Numbered from the stretch's first letter, positions 47,362 to 60,159 are shown. The stretch is 64,000 nt of DNA from Ochotona curzoniae (GCF_017591425.1 NW_024464918.1:8492001-8556000); one strand, 5' to 3'. Made by a program: numbers and translations. Notes: generated by a model not told the origin, from the sequence alone.

Positions 47362-47680
47362 ACATAATAGGGGTTGGAACTTAAACTGCTGTATGGGATG
47401 CTCACATGCCATGTGGTGATGCCTGAGATCAAATCTCTTCTCTATTTTTTCAGTCAACTTCCTGTAAAGACAAGCAGGAGGTAGAAGGAAGCCAACTTGT
47501 TCAAATCCTGTTAAATACTGGGGAGAGGTAAATGGAGTCCCCACACCCCGGATTAGGCCTAGTTCAGCCCCAAACGCTTCACACATTTTGGAAGTGAATT
47601 GGCAGATGGAAGATATCTCTCCTGCGGTGTCTTTCCTGGTCTGTGACTTCCTGGTCCTTGAAAAAAATCAATACACGAGC
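47362..47680 (+). repeat. Old lagomorph SINE
   Basis: Sense and diverged: aggggttggaacttaaactg, ctgtatgggatgctcacatg, cagtcaacttcctgtaaaga, ttttggaagtgaattggcag, atggaagatatctctcctgc. Fourth member of the alternating cluster. Confidence 0.6.
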
Positions 47681-49583
47681 AAATACATAAACAACAAAAT
47701 GTAGTTGGACTCCTCTAGAAATAGTTATCAAGCATTTTCATACTGCAGAACATCCTTGAATGCACTGTCTACAAGTTATTTTCAGCAGTATTAGAATGGT
47801 TACAATAGGAGCTCATGTTCTCACTACAGTTGACTATTAGGTTTGTGCTTCTAACCCCAGTTGAAATGATAATTTCCTGCCTAGAAAACCCGAAACTTAT
47901 TCGAAAAAGTCTTGATAGTGTCTTTTGAAAGCATGGAACAGGAAACAACATTTTTGGTGATAAAATGGTTATTAGGTTTTCTTCCACAAGGACCAGTGAT
48001 GCATAGACAATCTTCTACAGCAGAGAACAACTACCTTGAACAAGGGAGAAGATATGGAAAGAAACCCCAAACTAGGCTGCAGCTTCTCATTTTTAGCTTC
48101 CTGTTCTTGGGTTTAAAATGTAAAACAAGCATATTGATACTAAAGCTATCCTTTCAATGAAGTCATTTAAGCTCATATCACAACAAGAATCAAAACTGTA
48201 ACAATATACTAGACAGGTCAAAGTTTCTACTGAAATCATGCATTTCAATTACTTTTCTCATACATGACACATTTTCCTAAAATATTTCAGTTGGGTAATT
48301 GCAAACTTAATTCTGGCAACTAATTAGTGGAAAAGCAAGGTCTGTGAAAACAACCATTCCTACACTGCATGTATAAAGAAGGAAATTAGAGGCAATTTAG
48401 AATTGAAGAAGCATAGAATGAATGAAGCCAAGGTCCTTAAATTTAATGTTCTCTCTTTTTGTTCCAAATACTGACTGAAAATATTAAAAAACCTCAGTGG
48501 CAACTAGTATCAGAAGTAACAAAATGTTTGTTACCCAGCTAAAGGCAAAATACATTTGGAAATCTCAGTCAAATTTTAAATTTTCGTAATTTGCCATGGA
48601 ATTTTCTATCATCTCCTCATTTCATTCTGATGATGATCAGGAATTTTTATAAAGTCTAATTCCAGTAATAATCATCTCCGTCTGTCACTGGGGAGTACCA
48701 CCCCCTTCAGCACACCTCACCAACATTTCTTGATTAAACCTCACAACAATCATGGAAGGAAATTGGGTGATATTTTCCGTGACTGCACGGTCTCCGAGGA
48801 GAGCATTTGCTGGGATAAACCAATTATGAGGACAGCAAGTACATCTATCAGCAAAAGCATAGAAGTGACAACATCCTGCAAGTCTTACTGCTACTCTCAA
48901 TAAACAGGAAGTCCCTGCCAAATGCACATTTAGCTAATTCCCTAATGAAGGACTGACTGTGATTCTAAAATGATTACAACTAAGTCATACAAGTATATCC
49001 ATTGGGCTGTTTTATCATAATTATGTGTGGTTAAATGTGCAAACATTTTAAATTTCATTAAGATATTGATTTATCAAACCTTTCTTTAGTATGCATGCAA
49101 CAGGATGCAAATCTCCTTGTAAAATCAATAGTCAAAGAGACAGGGAAAGAATGAGTGTAAGAATTATTATAGTCACGCTGTGTTTATTTGCCAACGCCGA
49201 TACAGACTTAGTAATGAAAGCTGAAGTAGGTTTTATTATGTAATATAACACTATCATACATTGCACATTTATACTGAATTGTTGCTCAACATTTTTTCAC
49301 ATTTTTATTAGATGGCAGATATTTAAAAATGAATTACAGCAAAACTTAGATTTTTGGCATAAGCCATAATCACATATTCTTAAAATATGTATATGCACAT
49401 GTAAAATAGTAAAAATAATATAGTAGCACACTTATTTATGAGAATATTAGGTCACATTTCTTAATACACCTTAACTATTCAAACAATTCTCAATGATATG
49501 AAACATGTAAGTCTTTCAGCTAGGTAATGGAAACTAAAGTAAAATTAAAACACAGAAGTACATGTATAAAATGCATAAATCTT
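47681..49583. other. Unique AT-rich noncoding sequence
   Basis: No gene is seen. A stretch at 48725-48780 (ttgattaaacctcacaacaa) resembles an antisense MIR fragment but is too short to list as one. The part at 48960-49100 has several TAAT/ATTA motifs. Confidence 0.45.
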
Positions 49584-49631
49584 CCATCTATTATGATTTA
49601 ATAGATGGTTAAATCACCAAATGATTTAACC
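49584..49631. other. Two adjoining perfect 10-base hairpins
   Basis: Arms ccatctatta (49584-49593) and taatagatgg (49599-49608) are exact reverse complements around a 5-base loop. Arms ggttaaatca (49607-49616) and tgatttaacc (49622-49631) form a second exact inverted repeat, also with a 5-base loop, sharing the two G residues with the first. No repeat family is recognised around them. Confidence 0.85.
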
Positions 49632-50341
49632 TTTGATTTTCAAAAAAATTAAGAATTGGCAACTCCAGTTAAATTAGAAATCAAGTACTCACTAAAGGGA
49701 ATATAATATATATATATTTCAGTTTTTTAGTTTTTATATTACTTAATTTTTATACGTTTAGTTTGGCTACTTCAGTTATTTAAGGATGGACTAAGTGTTT
49801 ACAAATGTTTGGAAGAAACCACTTTAGATACATAGAATGATAATCACAGCTTTTCCAGTCAGTATTCCAGACATGAGTCTATTCATAGTCCTGTCTGCTC
49901 TCCACACGGTCCCTGATCCTTCTTTTTTTCATGGTCTAGGGCTGCTGGTCAGAGATGTTTCTTCTGGAGGGGTAGGTGTACAACCTGTCCATTCCTACCT
50001 CAGTTTTATCTGCTAAATCCATGTCTAGCAGATAGACACGTTTCATTCCAGGTGTAGAAATGGCGGGGACACTTTACTGCCAAGTAAGCTATTGAAAATG
50101 TTCACTGCTAACAGCAAAACTAGGGTTTCAATATATTTTACACTTGGAATCATACACTGGCGTTTTGGAGTAGAACAGCAGGTCTGAAATGATAGAACTT
50201 GTAAGAAGTGACAATAAAGGAGACGTGACTGAGTCATGACTATCACCAGGCGGGACTTGCGCTGGAGTACTCTAGTGGGCCATGTCTGACAGAGGTTGAC
50301 TAGTTCCCAAAGCAACATATGTTATAGTAAAGAAAATACAA
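49632..50341. other. Unique noncoding sequence
   Basis: A short TA run lies at about 49705-49718. No gene or repeat is recognised otherwise. Confidence 0.45.
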
Positions 50342-50568
50342 GGATGGGTGTCTGGTGCCAATATTGGGACATGACTGGGACACCTACATCTGACATGAAT
50401 ATGCCAGCATTTAAGTCTTGCCCAAGTCCCCATTTTTAAACCTTTGGGAGGCAGTGGTGATGGTACAAGTATTTGGGTTTCTAAGACACATGTGGGAGGC
50501 CTGTTTTCTGTTCCTCATCTCCCAATCCTTTCTCTTTCTGTCCCTCAAATAAAATACATACATAAAAG
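50342..50568 (+). repeat. Old lagomorph SINE
   Basis: Sense and diverged: ggatgggtgtctggtgccaa, cagcatttaagtcttgccca, acaagtatttgggtttctaa, gacacatgtgggaggcctgt, ctttctgtccctcaaataaa. The tail is followed by a second, antisense, copy. Confidence 0.6.
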
Positions 50569-50589
50569 TTGACACTGGCAAATGCTGTG

Positions 50590-50770
50590 GCAGGATTCTG
50601 AAATGCTACCCGGTGGGAGTGCAGGAACTCAAATACTTCAGGCTATCTTGCACTGCTCTGCAGCCACATTAACAGGGAACTGGACAGGATGTGCAGCAGC
50701 CTAGAATTCAAACAAAGCTCATGTGGGGATGCCGGCATCGCAGGTGCCAGCTGCAGGTGTGACACCACAA
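50590..50770 (-). repeat. Old lagomorph SINE, partial
   Basis: Antisense: ggaactcaaatacttcaggc, acagggaactggacaggatg, gatgccggcatcgcaggtgc. It starts within the middle of the SINE; the tail side is missing. Confidence 0.55.
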
Positions 50771-51474
50771 CAGCAGCTCCAAGTTTCTCTCTTTCTTTGC
50801 CACCTTCACATGTGCTCCTGTCACTCTGACGCCAATCCTAGAACCTCTCACACACCACCACCATGCTCCCCAAGCTCCCGAACCATATGTGAAGTAAATG
50901 CCTTTTCTTTATAAAGTAACCAGCCTGGGCATTTCCTTATACCAAACAAGACAAACTAAGACAAAGGTTCAATATGTAGGCACACCAATTCCTATTATGG
51001 CATATTTTGAAAAGAAAAAATATTAACAAGTGCAAATAAAGGATCATTGCCAATAAAGTCATTCTCTTGTTATGTGTGATTTTCATTTAAGAGCATTGTG
51101 CACTACATTCTACCAACACTCCAGATGGAAATACTTCAATAAGACATGGATTGCTGATTATTTATCCAAATTTTCGCAGCACCACCTAAATTTTCTTCTG
51201 TATTTACAAACGAACTTAATGAAAGATTTATCATTTGCTTCATTGTTATTAACACATATAAATATCATCTTCTCAGCACTTGCTAGAATACATGAGTTGC
51301 TGTATTAACTGTTCTTCAAAACAGTATCAATGCACCATAAATCACATCCCCTCTGTCTAGAATACTCAAGAGCTTACAAGGTGAACATAATAATGCTAAT
51401 CTACTAAGGCTGCTAAGATTTAGCTGTGAGAGGGTTCACTATGAGCCTGAAAACATGTTCTTACATTTACAGAT
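50771..51474. other. Unique noncoding sequence
   Basis: No gene or repeat is recognised over 700 bases. Confidence 0.45.
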
Positions 51475-51795
51475 GTGCTTTATTTATTTGAAAGGCAGAA
51501 TTTACAGAGAAAGAGATGGAGTGACAGAGAGAAAAAGAGAGATCTTCCACCTGCTATTTCAACTTTCCAAACCACCATACATGCCAGGGCTAGGACAGGT
51601 TGAAGCTAGTGATTTCTTTCAAGACTTTACATGGGTAGGAGAGTCCCAAGGACTTGTGATGCTTTCCATTGTTTACCCAAGCATATTAGCAGGGAGTATG
51701 GATTGGGAGTAGAGAAGACAGAAATCAAATTGGCATCCACATAGATGTGGGTGTCATAGGCAGTGGTCTTATTTGCTAAGCCAATGGAAACAGCA
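51475..51795 (-). repeat. Old lagomorph C-type SINE, near full length
   Basis: Antisense: gctttatttatttgaaaggc, agaatttacagagaaagaga, agagatcttccacctgctat, ggagagtcccaaggacttgt, ggtgtcataggcagtggtct. The older-subfamily tail (ttatttgaaaggcag) is well preserved. Confidence 0.85.
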
Positions 51796-52128
51796 GTGAC
51801 ACCAACACAGGGGATCTCTCCCTGTTACTGGCTGAAGTCACTCAGGCAAAGGCAGAACACTTCAAAACAAACACACCCACTGAGTTAGTCACCTTTTGTT
51901 CAAGCACACAAAATTTATCCAGTTCCATTTGTTTTCAGGCAGATGAAAAGTAAAAAATATAAATTACAAGGTACAAGTAACTCCGACCAGAAAGGGACTA
52001 TGATATGTCAAAATGTGCATGTTAATTTAAACATTTAAGTCCTAGAGATGTACTGTGATAATCTGGTAATATTCTTAAGTCCTTTTTTTCCCCCCAAAAT
52101 GTCGGTGACATTCTATGAAGGGAAATAA
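51796..52128. other. Unique spacer
   Basis: No feature is recognised before the CA repeat. Confidence 0.4.
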
Positions 52129-52137
52129 GCACATGTG

Positions 52138-52196
<59 letters not shown>

Positions 52197-52204
52197 ACAC
52201 ACAC
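52129..52204. repeat. (CG)n(CA)n compound microsatellite
   Basis: From 52129 to 52190 purine and pyrimidine alternate without a break, starting gcacatgtgcgcgcgc and continuing as CA units. A single T interrupts it before five more CA units. Long alternating runs of this kind favour Z-DNA. Confidence 0.95.
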
Positions 52205-54576
52205 TCTTACTTAATCTCCCAAAGCCACAGGTGCAAGCTGATTTGCAGAGCCAGCCCCTGGAGTAAGCAAACATTCTATTACAATGGATGTCATCAGACA
52301 TACAGAATGTAGCATAAAATGACTAATTTATTCACAAAGTGACATTTTATTTAGTGCAAATAGGCAATTTGGGCATGTACCGGAGGCACTTTCAGTAATA
52401 AAGGGGTGTTACTAAAATAAGTTGGAACACCTGATATTGTTGTCTTTGTAACACAAGTTACTTTCCTTTGGCTGTGGCAGAATTTAAACATAAAAAATGT
52501 CTTGTGCTCAGTAACCCTAAAATGAACACATGTTCTTACTGTTTCTGCTACTACACCATACTACCCACAGACATCAGCTTTGGAGGTCAAATTACTGTTA
52601 GTTTTTTTTTTAAATAAAATTATTAATACTATGCCTTGCTGTTTCTGAGTATGATTTTTTGCATAAGAGGAATTTTTGGAGATTTGCATTAATTTACTAC
52701 TAGAGTCCAAGATAAACCACTCTAATGAATGGTGTGCTTAGTTGAACTCAGGGTCACTGCGTACCCTTGGTGAACTGAAAATTTATGGATGTTTGTGGTA
52801 TCTGGTGATAGGACTAGACTGTAGAGCCGTCTTTCGCATGGGTTATTTCACAACTTCTCATCATCCCACTAAACATTAAATAACAGCTGTATAATTCCCA
52901 GAGAGCTGATTTCTCAGACTTACTCATTTTTGCAAGTAAGTTTATTGCTATGTATATAGGAAGCATGTTAGGAATCATATGATGCATTTTGATAAGTGAT
53001 TATCAAGTGCAGTTTAACCAAATATAACTGAACATATCATGATGAAACAATGAAGTAAAACTGATTAAAAAAAAAACTGTATTCTTTCCAACCACCAATC
53101 TGTTACCCAAGTTAGCTCCCAAATCTAGCATAAGCTTCACATAACATCCTGCTTGGGTATTTGAGACAGGGTATTTCTGTGCATTCCTTTCAATGCATCT
53201 AGGACCAATGCCTACTACTAAAGCTCAAACCGAATGATGGGTACCTTGAAACTAAAACTACCTCCCACAATTGTGTAAAGTAGCCACCTTGTATGCACTC
53301 ACACTGACAGAAATAACAATTCTTGAAGTTTTCAGATAATTTTAAAATACAAGAATGCATAATTAGGAATCTGGGAGTGAAATTTACTGATCATTTCATT
53401 ATTAGAACTGCCAGTATTTGATACAACCATGGTGGGTGGCTTTAGGACCACATAGCGTGTGTCCATGTGAGCTTTTCAGGACATACCATTCCCTCTCAAT
53501 ACAGCATGGCTACTGCTGCCATGCATACCTTCTGGAAGCTGCCTATGAGTGTGGAATGCAACCATTCCAACAAAGTTTGAAGTGTTTCTTCCACCTGCTT
53601 TGTGAGCTGCTTATTATAACAGAAGCATTTGCCAAAGGTGAAGGCCTACTTTACAATGAAATGTAGCCAACAAATAATGGCTGTCCAGAAGCCATGTTAG
53701 GCACACAGGACTGACCAGCCCAGGACACTGTCCCTGACATCTCCATTATCCTGAATCAGCAGGCATCAGAGTACACAGGGAGCTTGTTTGCACCAATTAT
53801 CAAAGGCACAGATGTGTGGGTGCTACTTCCTACTGGTTCATAAGAAAAGAATTCTCAACAAGAAGGACTGGGTAAGTACATTTTGAAGTGCCCCCTCCCC
53901 CTGCTTTTTTTTTTCCAGAAGACTTCAAAAGGCATTCTGGAACTGTGAAGAAATTCACAGGCACCAATGAGCCAACAGAATTCTCTGTTGAATAAACTTA
54001 GCACAGTTACCAGAAAAAAAAAAAATTCTGGATCAGACCTCAATCTGTGATTTATGTTACTAACTGCTTGCTTATTAGCAATGACCAATGAAGAAAAATG
54101 CTTGAGTCAGCATATAGCCTTAAGTTACATAGTTGTAAATGAATTTCTCTTACTTTTCTGAAAGTCGTATGGAATTTTAACCATTTCATCCATTTTTTAT
54201 ATTGCTTGGACATATACCACTTTCATATGTATCCGTATCTTTCAATAGACCAACTAGTGAGTTCACTCAATTGCTAATGCGTTAGTGATCACAAGGGAAA
54301 TCATGAAATATTCCATTATTGTTCTACTGAAACATTTGAATGTAAGGGGAAAATAAAGGGATATTTTGAAAACCAGCAGTTTAATACTGAACATATTGAA
54401 CTGAATGTTTAAATAAACATAAAATTGGAGTGCCTCCTATAACCCATTTATTCATCAGAAGCATCTTCTGGAAATATGTGAGGGATCTGTAGCAATAAAA
54501 GTATTTTTGGGGTAATAAAAGTCCGAAGTACTAATATACTATTACACCATAACTTTATAGCACACAAAATCTAATC
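52205..54576. other. Unique noncoding sequence, partly CNE-like
   Basis: No exon is seen. The part at 53410-53860 is repeat-free with GC above its flanks, and contains caccaattatcaaaggcaca (a TCF/LEF-like atcaaagg). An 82-codon frame at 53418-53666 lacks domain features. Confidence 0.4.
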
Positions 54577-54593
54577 TGATTAGATGTACTTTT

Positions 54594-54920
54594 TTTTAAA
54601 GATTTATTTTTATTATTTTTTCATTAAAAAGGCGGATATACAGAGAGGAGAGACAGAGAGGAAGATCTTCCATCTGATGATTCACTCCCCAAGTGAGCGC
54701 AACGGCCGATGTTATGCCGATCCGAAGCCAGGAGCCTCTTCTGGGTCTCCCACACGGGTACAGGGTCCCAAAGCTTTGGGCCGTCCTCTGCTGCTTTCCC
54801 GGGCCACAGGCAGGGAGCTGGAAGGGAAGCGGGGCTGCCGGGATTAGAACCAGCGCCCATATGGGATCCTGGGCGTGCAAGGTGAGGACCTTTAACCACT
54901 TGCGCCACCGCGCCGGGCCC
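54594..54920 (-). repeat. Young C-type SINE with target duplication
   Basis: Antisense, near consensus: taaagatttatttttattat, ggcggatatacagagaggag, gaagatcttccatctgatga, gaggacctttaaccacttgc, gccaccgcgccgggccc. Perfect 17-base target duplications tgattagatgtactttt lie at 54577-54593 and 54921-54937. Confidence 0.98.
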
Positions 54921-54937
54921 TGATTAGATGTACTTTT

Positions 54938-55180
54938 GAGGTCTTTTATTTTTGGTAATGTGCATTAGGATTATGATTGTGGACAACGGAAATGGCATTC
55001 ATAAGGGTCATGACGTCAGACATTTCAGCACAGCTTTACGTTACCTGCACCACACACTATTAGGAGAAAGTATATGTGGCAGCCTTAATGCTCAGCAAGA
55101 CGTTCTAATCATTTTGAATTGCACAAAAATCAAGATTCCTTCATGGTTCCCACGACAAGAAATGCTTGCAGAAAAAGCCG

Positions 55181-55181
<1 letters not shown>
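54938..55181. other. Unique spacer
   Basis: No feature is recognised before the TG repeat; the 100-codon frame at 54952 extends into the repeat. Confidence 0.4.
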
Positions 55182-55219
<38 letters not shown>

Positions 55220-55242
55220 TGTGTGCATGCACGTACATGCAT
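55182..55242. repeat. (TG)n microsatellite
   Basis: About 17 TG units, a TTT interruption, then tgtgtgcatgcacgtacatg, which continues the purine/pyrimidine alternation. Confidence 0.95.
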
Positions 55243-58200
55243 TTCCCCCACTGAGTTATAAAATCATAATTCTTTCCATAAATACTCAGGTTTTAGAATC
55301 TCAGTAATATATCCACTGCTAAGATACCACACAATGGGAGTCTTACATGTGAGTAAAAAATGTTGAATAAAGATTAGCCTTGCTTTAAGCAGCATTACAA
55401 ATATCTGATTCTGCATTTATTTTTCAATTGTTCATAGTTACTCTTTTATCCTGTACTCTGCATGAGACTTGCACACGACCCTAGATTGCTCATTATTAAA
55501 AGAAACATAACACAAAACCCTACCTTCCCAGGTGCTAACGTACACCAGCACAACCTTGGAGTTTTATTGAAATTGTAGTAGGTATTGATTTCCCTGTATT
55601 CAGGTACGGATTTTGTGACTTCTTCACTACTTTTTATTTGCATATAGCAAGCTTTATGGTGTTAAACACTGGTCCCTGAATTTTGAGAAAGGGAATCATG
55701 ATAGGCATGCTGGAAACACAATAAACTAGAGAGCCCAGGGAAAACTTGACTCCCATAAAACGTGTTCTCACAATCCCTAGACTTTAACAAGAATTTAGGC
55801 TGCAACACTTTTATTCTAACATATATTCTTTTTTACCCCCAGTTACCACATTCAGTCTTTCAGTACATTTAGGCCGTGTCTACCACTGATCGAATGCTTC
55901 AAAGAAATACAGTGTTACTATAAAGCTTTTGCAAGGCTGCGGTGATGATGTTTGTTCTGCCCTTGTACGCTACTTGTCACTGTGGAAAATGTATCCGTAT
56001 AAACACTGAGACCATCACACAGCAAAGAAGTGGTTTCCAAATGTGTGGCTGGCACAAAGAAAAATTTCACACTAAAATCTGAAACTACAAGGCCCCATTC
56101 TTCATAAGGATGGTCTCTATTTCATGGCAGTAAAATTTTCCCATATAAGTGACTTGCTGTTCACGACCACTTGTTGCTTACAAAAACCACATTTTCCAAA
56201 GGGGCTGGGGGAGGCATCATTCTTGAAAAGCTCCTAAAAATACTCCTGTGCTGCATTTAATTACAGCAGGTATCCTTCCTCGAGATCTCTTGGAACAATT
56301 GAGCACACACCTTCATCTTATTTGGAAGGTAGAATGTTTCTCCAGTGACAGGACTGCAAGATTAATTCCTCTTGGCCACATTTCATAGCTAAAGCACACC
56401 AAGTTTCCATCCCTACCCCTCCCACTCTTTGAATGCTTCCTATTATTTCAAAGAGAAATCCTATGGATTTACATGTTTTTTAACACTTCCTTAACACTTT
56501 CAATCATTGTTCTGAACAAAGCACAATCTGCACTCACGGGGCTTCTTTCTTGGCAGACAACGGCACCTAAGTATAATTTAATAATACTCTTTTGTTTTAC
56601 TTTGTTCCTTTTATACAAAGTGTATCTTTAAGGTTATCTTCCACTCATGTCAACTCATAAGTTTTGGAACAGTTTCTTTAGGATAAATATCAAAAATAAT
56701 GAGCTACTTTGAGAGATCAAGTCAACATTTTAAAACAAGAAACATGACTTTATATGGCATCTTTCGGAAGTTTGTACGTAATGGGTATGCTCAAAATCAT
56801 GGAAGTGGTTCATTAACACCTATAATTTGGAGGGGTGTTGTACAGTCAATGAAATAATGATAAAGCCACTGCTTCATTTATACTACTATACTGTAAAAAG
56901 AAATTCAGACACAGCTTGATCACCAGGAAGGAGGCACTGGGAATTTATAGACATCCAACTCATAGAGAGAAGAAAAAGATTTGCATGCACTGGGGAACCC
57001 CAAGCTATATAGTCCTGCTCCACAAATCTGATGAGTACATGAATGCAGTTGTTACACCAATTTTTGACTCTATATGTTTGGGATGGATTCTGATATCTTG
57101 TACCTACAGCCAGCTCCACATTAAAATTCTTACTGCTCTTCCAGAGGAATAACAAACACAGATTGCTAAATGCTGAATTCCTAGTAATCACCACCAGAAA
57201 AACATTTGAGAAAACATCCTTAAAAACAGTGCATGGGTGGTGGTCAGCAACAGTCACTCCTGGATTTTGTGGGCTAGACTTTTACATGGTAGCTCAATGT
57301 TAGGGTGTTACGTTAGTCTAATGGAAGGTTACGCCCACTCTCAAACACACAGACTGCTTAGACAGAAGGCAGAACAGAGGTGAATGTCATGAAGATACAC
57401 ATCCCTATGGAAATACCCATACCGGAGGGTAGGAACATACTGAGGAACATATGGATTAGGACCAACGAAGAACACAGAAGTGCTATCATTTTCAGGGTAC
57501 ACTGCGACTCATGGATAAAATTGATGGTTTGTTTGCTACACATAAAGTTTAAAATCAGTGAAGAGAACAGAAAGAGTAGCGATGGGGATTTCAACTCTCC
57601 AGACATCTGCTGGAAGTCTCATCTGGATAGAAGCAGAATGTCTAACAGGTCCCTGACTTGATCTACACACAGCTTTTTCTCCCAGTGTAGTGAACACTTC
57701 CTGGTAGATCTTCCATCCTGTGCTCATTTTTTTTTTTGCCATCGAGAAAGAATTACTTGGCATTTCAACAATGCTAAGCAATTTAGAAAACAACAGGTTC
57801 TTCATTTCAGAGTTCATGAGAGGGTATTCAACTGGATTCCAAACAATTTAAAGACACTTGACAAGAGATCTTTGGGAGGAAAACACTATCAGCTCTGGGT
57901 GAAAAAAAGAAATTGTAAAAGAGAACAAGGAGTGGACATTCCCTAGAAAAGATGTTGTGCATCTAAGAAACACCTTGGTGGCCAAAGACTGACATAGCAT
58001 AAAGAGCTTCATCAGTTTCCTTTAGGGAATTAACTTAGACATTGGGGTCAATGATGCGATCCTTGCCCTTCCTGCAATAGCCAAAGTGAATTAGTCTTAC
58101 TTTTTCTAAGTGTATGAATCTCTTACCTCCAGGGCCTACTACACGCTGTTACCTTTCCTAGAAATACCCTGGATTACTGAATACCTAGCTCTCCTTTGTT

Positions 58201-58350
58201 GCTGAGGTCAGCTTAACTACACAGGTGTTTAAGACAAATCATATAATCCTTAACAACCATATTTTCTTATGATTAAAATCATTAAGTGCCATCTTCACTA
58301 GTTCTTTCATTCTGAAATTGTTTTGCTCTCAACGTGTTTACCATATTTAC
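55243..58350. other. Unique AT-rich noncoding sequence, no gene seen
   Basis: Three kilobases with no recognisable repeat or exon. The 123-codon minus-strand frame at 56886-57257 is among the longest outside repeats. It has no signal peptide or known motif and overlaps a frame on the other strand, so it is regarded as chance. Confidence 0.5.
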
Positions 58351-58548
58351 AAGGACACTTCAAAATATTCGTGGAAAGTAAAAAAAAAAAAAAACAAAAC
58401 CAAAAGGATCAGCTCACTTTGGCATAAGGCTATCTTGAAAGCCATGCTTATGAGAGTTCTCCGAAAAGTTCATAAAAATGCATATGATAACATTATGCAA
58501 GTCTTTTAAATTTTTCTGCACCGTGTAAATTTATTTTTTAATTTCTTT
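58351..58548. mobile_element. Foldback-family element, most complete copy
   Basis: The left arm begins ggacacttcaaaatattcgt and, after an A run, continues aggatcagctcactttggca and cttgaaagccatgctta. A second start follows (gttctccgaaaagttcataa), then the right arm (aaatttttctgcaccgtgta, aatttattttttaatttc), which is approximately the reverse complement of the left. Same family as 2488-2992. Confidence 0.55.
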
Positions 58549-58816
58549 TTTTTTTCAGAAACGTTCTCAGGTAGTCTCGAAGTAGGCATTCAATAACTAT
58601 TCAATTAAACAAAGGGGATCAACTACATATTACCATAATCCCAGAAGAACACGTTCTCTACACCCTATTAGCATTTTTATTTTCTTCAGTTTTAAGTGTG
58701 TTTCCTGTGCTGTGCATAGCATATCCTCATTCATAGTTGTTGAACTGGCTTGTTTCAGTTCAACTTCTCCTGCTCTTTCTTTGACTGCTTATGAAGAGAC
58801 TAAAGGAATCAAATAT
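58549..58816. other. Spacer between two foldback copies
   Basis: No feature is recognised apart from a short T run at the start. Confidence 0.4.
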
Positions 58817-58910
58817 TGTGAAATTATTATGCATGGATTTCAAAGGTTTCTGTAGCAAAATAAACTGATCTTTTAATTCTATTTTCCTATTAAGTTTTCA
58901 AAGTGCTGTT
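58817..58910. mobile_element. Foldback-family right-arm fragment
   Basis: The text gtgaaattattatgcatgga, tttcaaaggtttctgtagca, aaataaactgatcttttaat and tattttcctattaagttttc follows the family's right arm closely. The left arm is absent. It lies 270 bases from another copy. Confidence 0.6.
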
Positions 58911-60159
58911 GCATTTCCTCTAAGGGATAGAAAGAAGACAGATCATTTTATTCCTTTATTCTCCTTCCTTTTATTAAACACATAAAGTTACTAAATAAAA
59001 GAGAAACAAGAAAAAAAGCAAAAAGACATAATTATGCCCCCAAAGATAAACACTTTGAAGGCAAGAAATGAAATAAAATGTCAATGTGCTTCTTGGGGTA
59101 CACCTCTCTGTATCTCCTGCACTTTGGGTATCAGAATAGAAAAAAGAATAAGTTTGTATTATGGCAAGGGAGCTCCACTGAGACTGTATTGAGAGCTCTG
59201 TTTTCAAACTGCAGATTAGGGCACCCTCTCCATGAGAAAAATGATGTGCCAGAACAATGCTGATGATTCAAGGTTGTCGTAAGTTAAATTAAAAAGGTTA
59301 CTGAACTTTTTGGTGAAGCATTAAGGCTTTGCCTAAGAAAGCATAATTAAATGTTGTTTGAAAAAAATAAAACATGGGAAAGACAAGGTTTCTGCTGCGT
59401 CACAAACCTGTTTTCACTGTTGTGAATTCATCAGGACATCACAGATTAGGAATTTTGGGTCACAGTCAAAAAACTATAATATCATGGTCTATACCAGACA
59501 ACACAAATGGCCTCATTGCAGACAGAACATGGTTGAGATGAAAATATCTCCATGGAAGATGGAAGTGAAAGACAAAATTCTGGCATGATTATGGAAATCA
59601 ATACACAAGACCAAAAATTGACTACTGGGTGATTAATTCAGTTCTGTATAAATGTAAATGAATATACAATGTGAGAACAAAAGGTATTTTTAACCCCATA
59701 TATTTAAGTATTCAAGATACTCCAAACACAGGTGAGGAAATAATACTCTCAAAATGGAACAAAGTGTGTGAAAACAGGTCATGAAAATAGGTGGAATATT
59801 TAAAGAACCAATTAGAATTATCAGGATGAAGTACACAGTCATTAACTTAATATGGAAACCAAAAAATCAATGCAGCAGGGGAGGTGGGAGCTGAACACTA
59901 GGGAAGGCGTTACGCCAATAGGCAGTGAACACAGTAATTCAGGGTGGCACGTGGCACAGGAATGTCTTAATCCAATTAGCACTGATCTGCTCTCACTGTT
60001 GGAGGAAAATGGGATCGGTACAGGGGGTTGAACTGAGCCTAGAAGAACGCAAAGGGGTTAACCAGAGGGAAAACAAGGTAGGAAAGAAGCCGAGAAAAGA
60101 GAGTTAGCATAGGCAAATACTGTTGAAACGAAAAGCCTAAGTGGAAATGGAGGCAAGCA
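58911..60159. other. Unique noncoding sequence
   Basis: No gene or repeat is recognised over 1.2 kb. Confidence 0.5.

Noticed and set aside
56886..57257. 123-codon minus-strand open frame outside repeats
   Set aside because: No recognisable domain, overlaps an opposite-strand frame, and the length is within chance for AT-rich DNA of this size.
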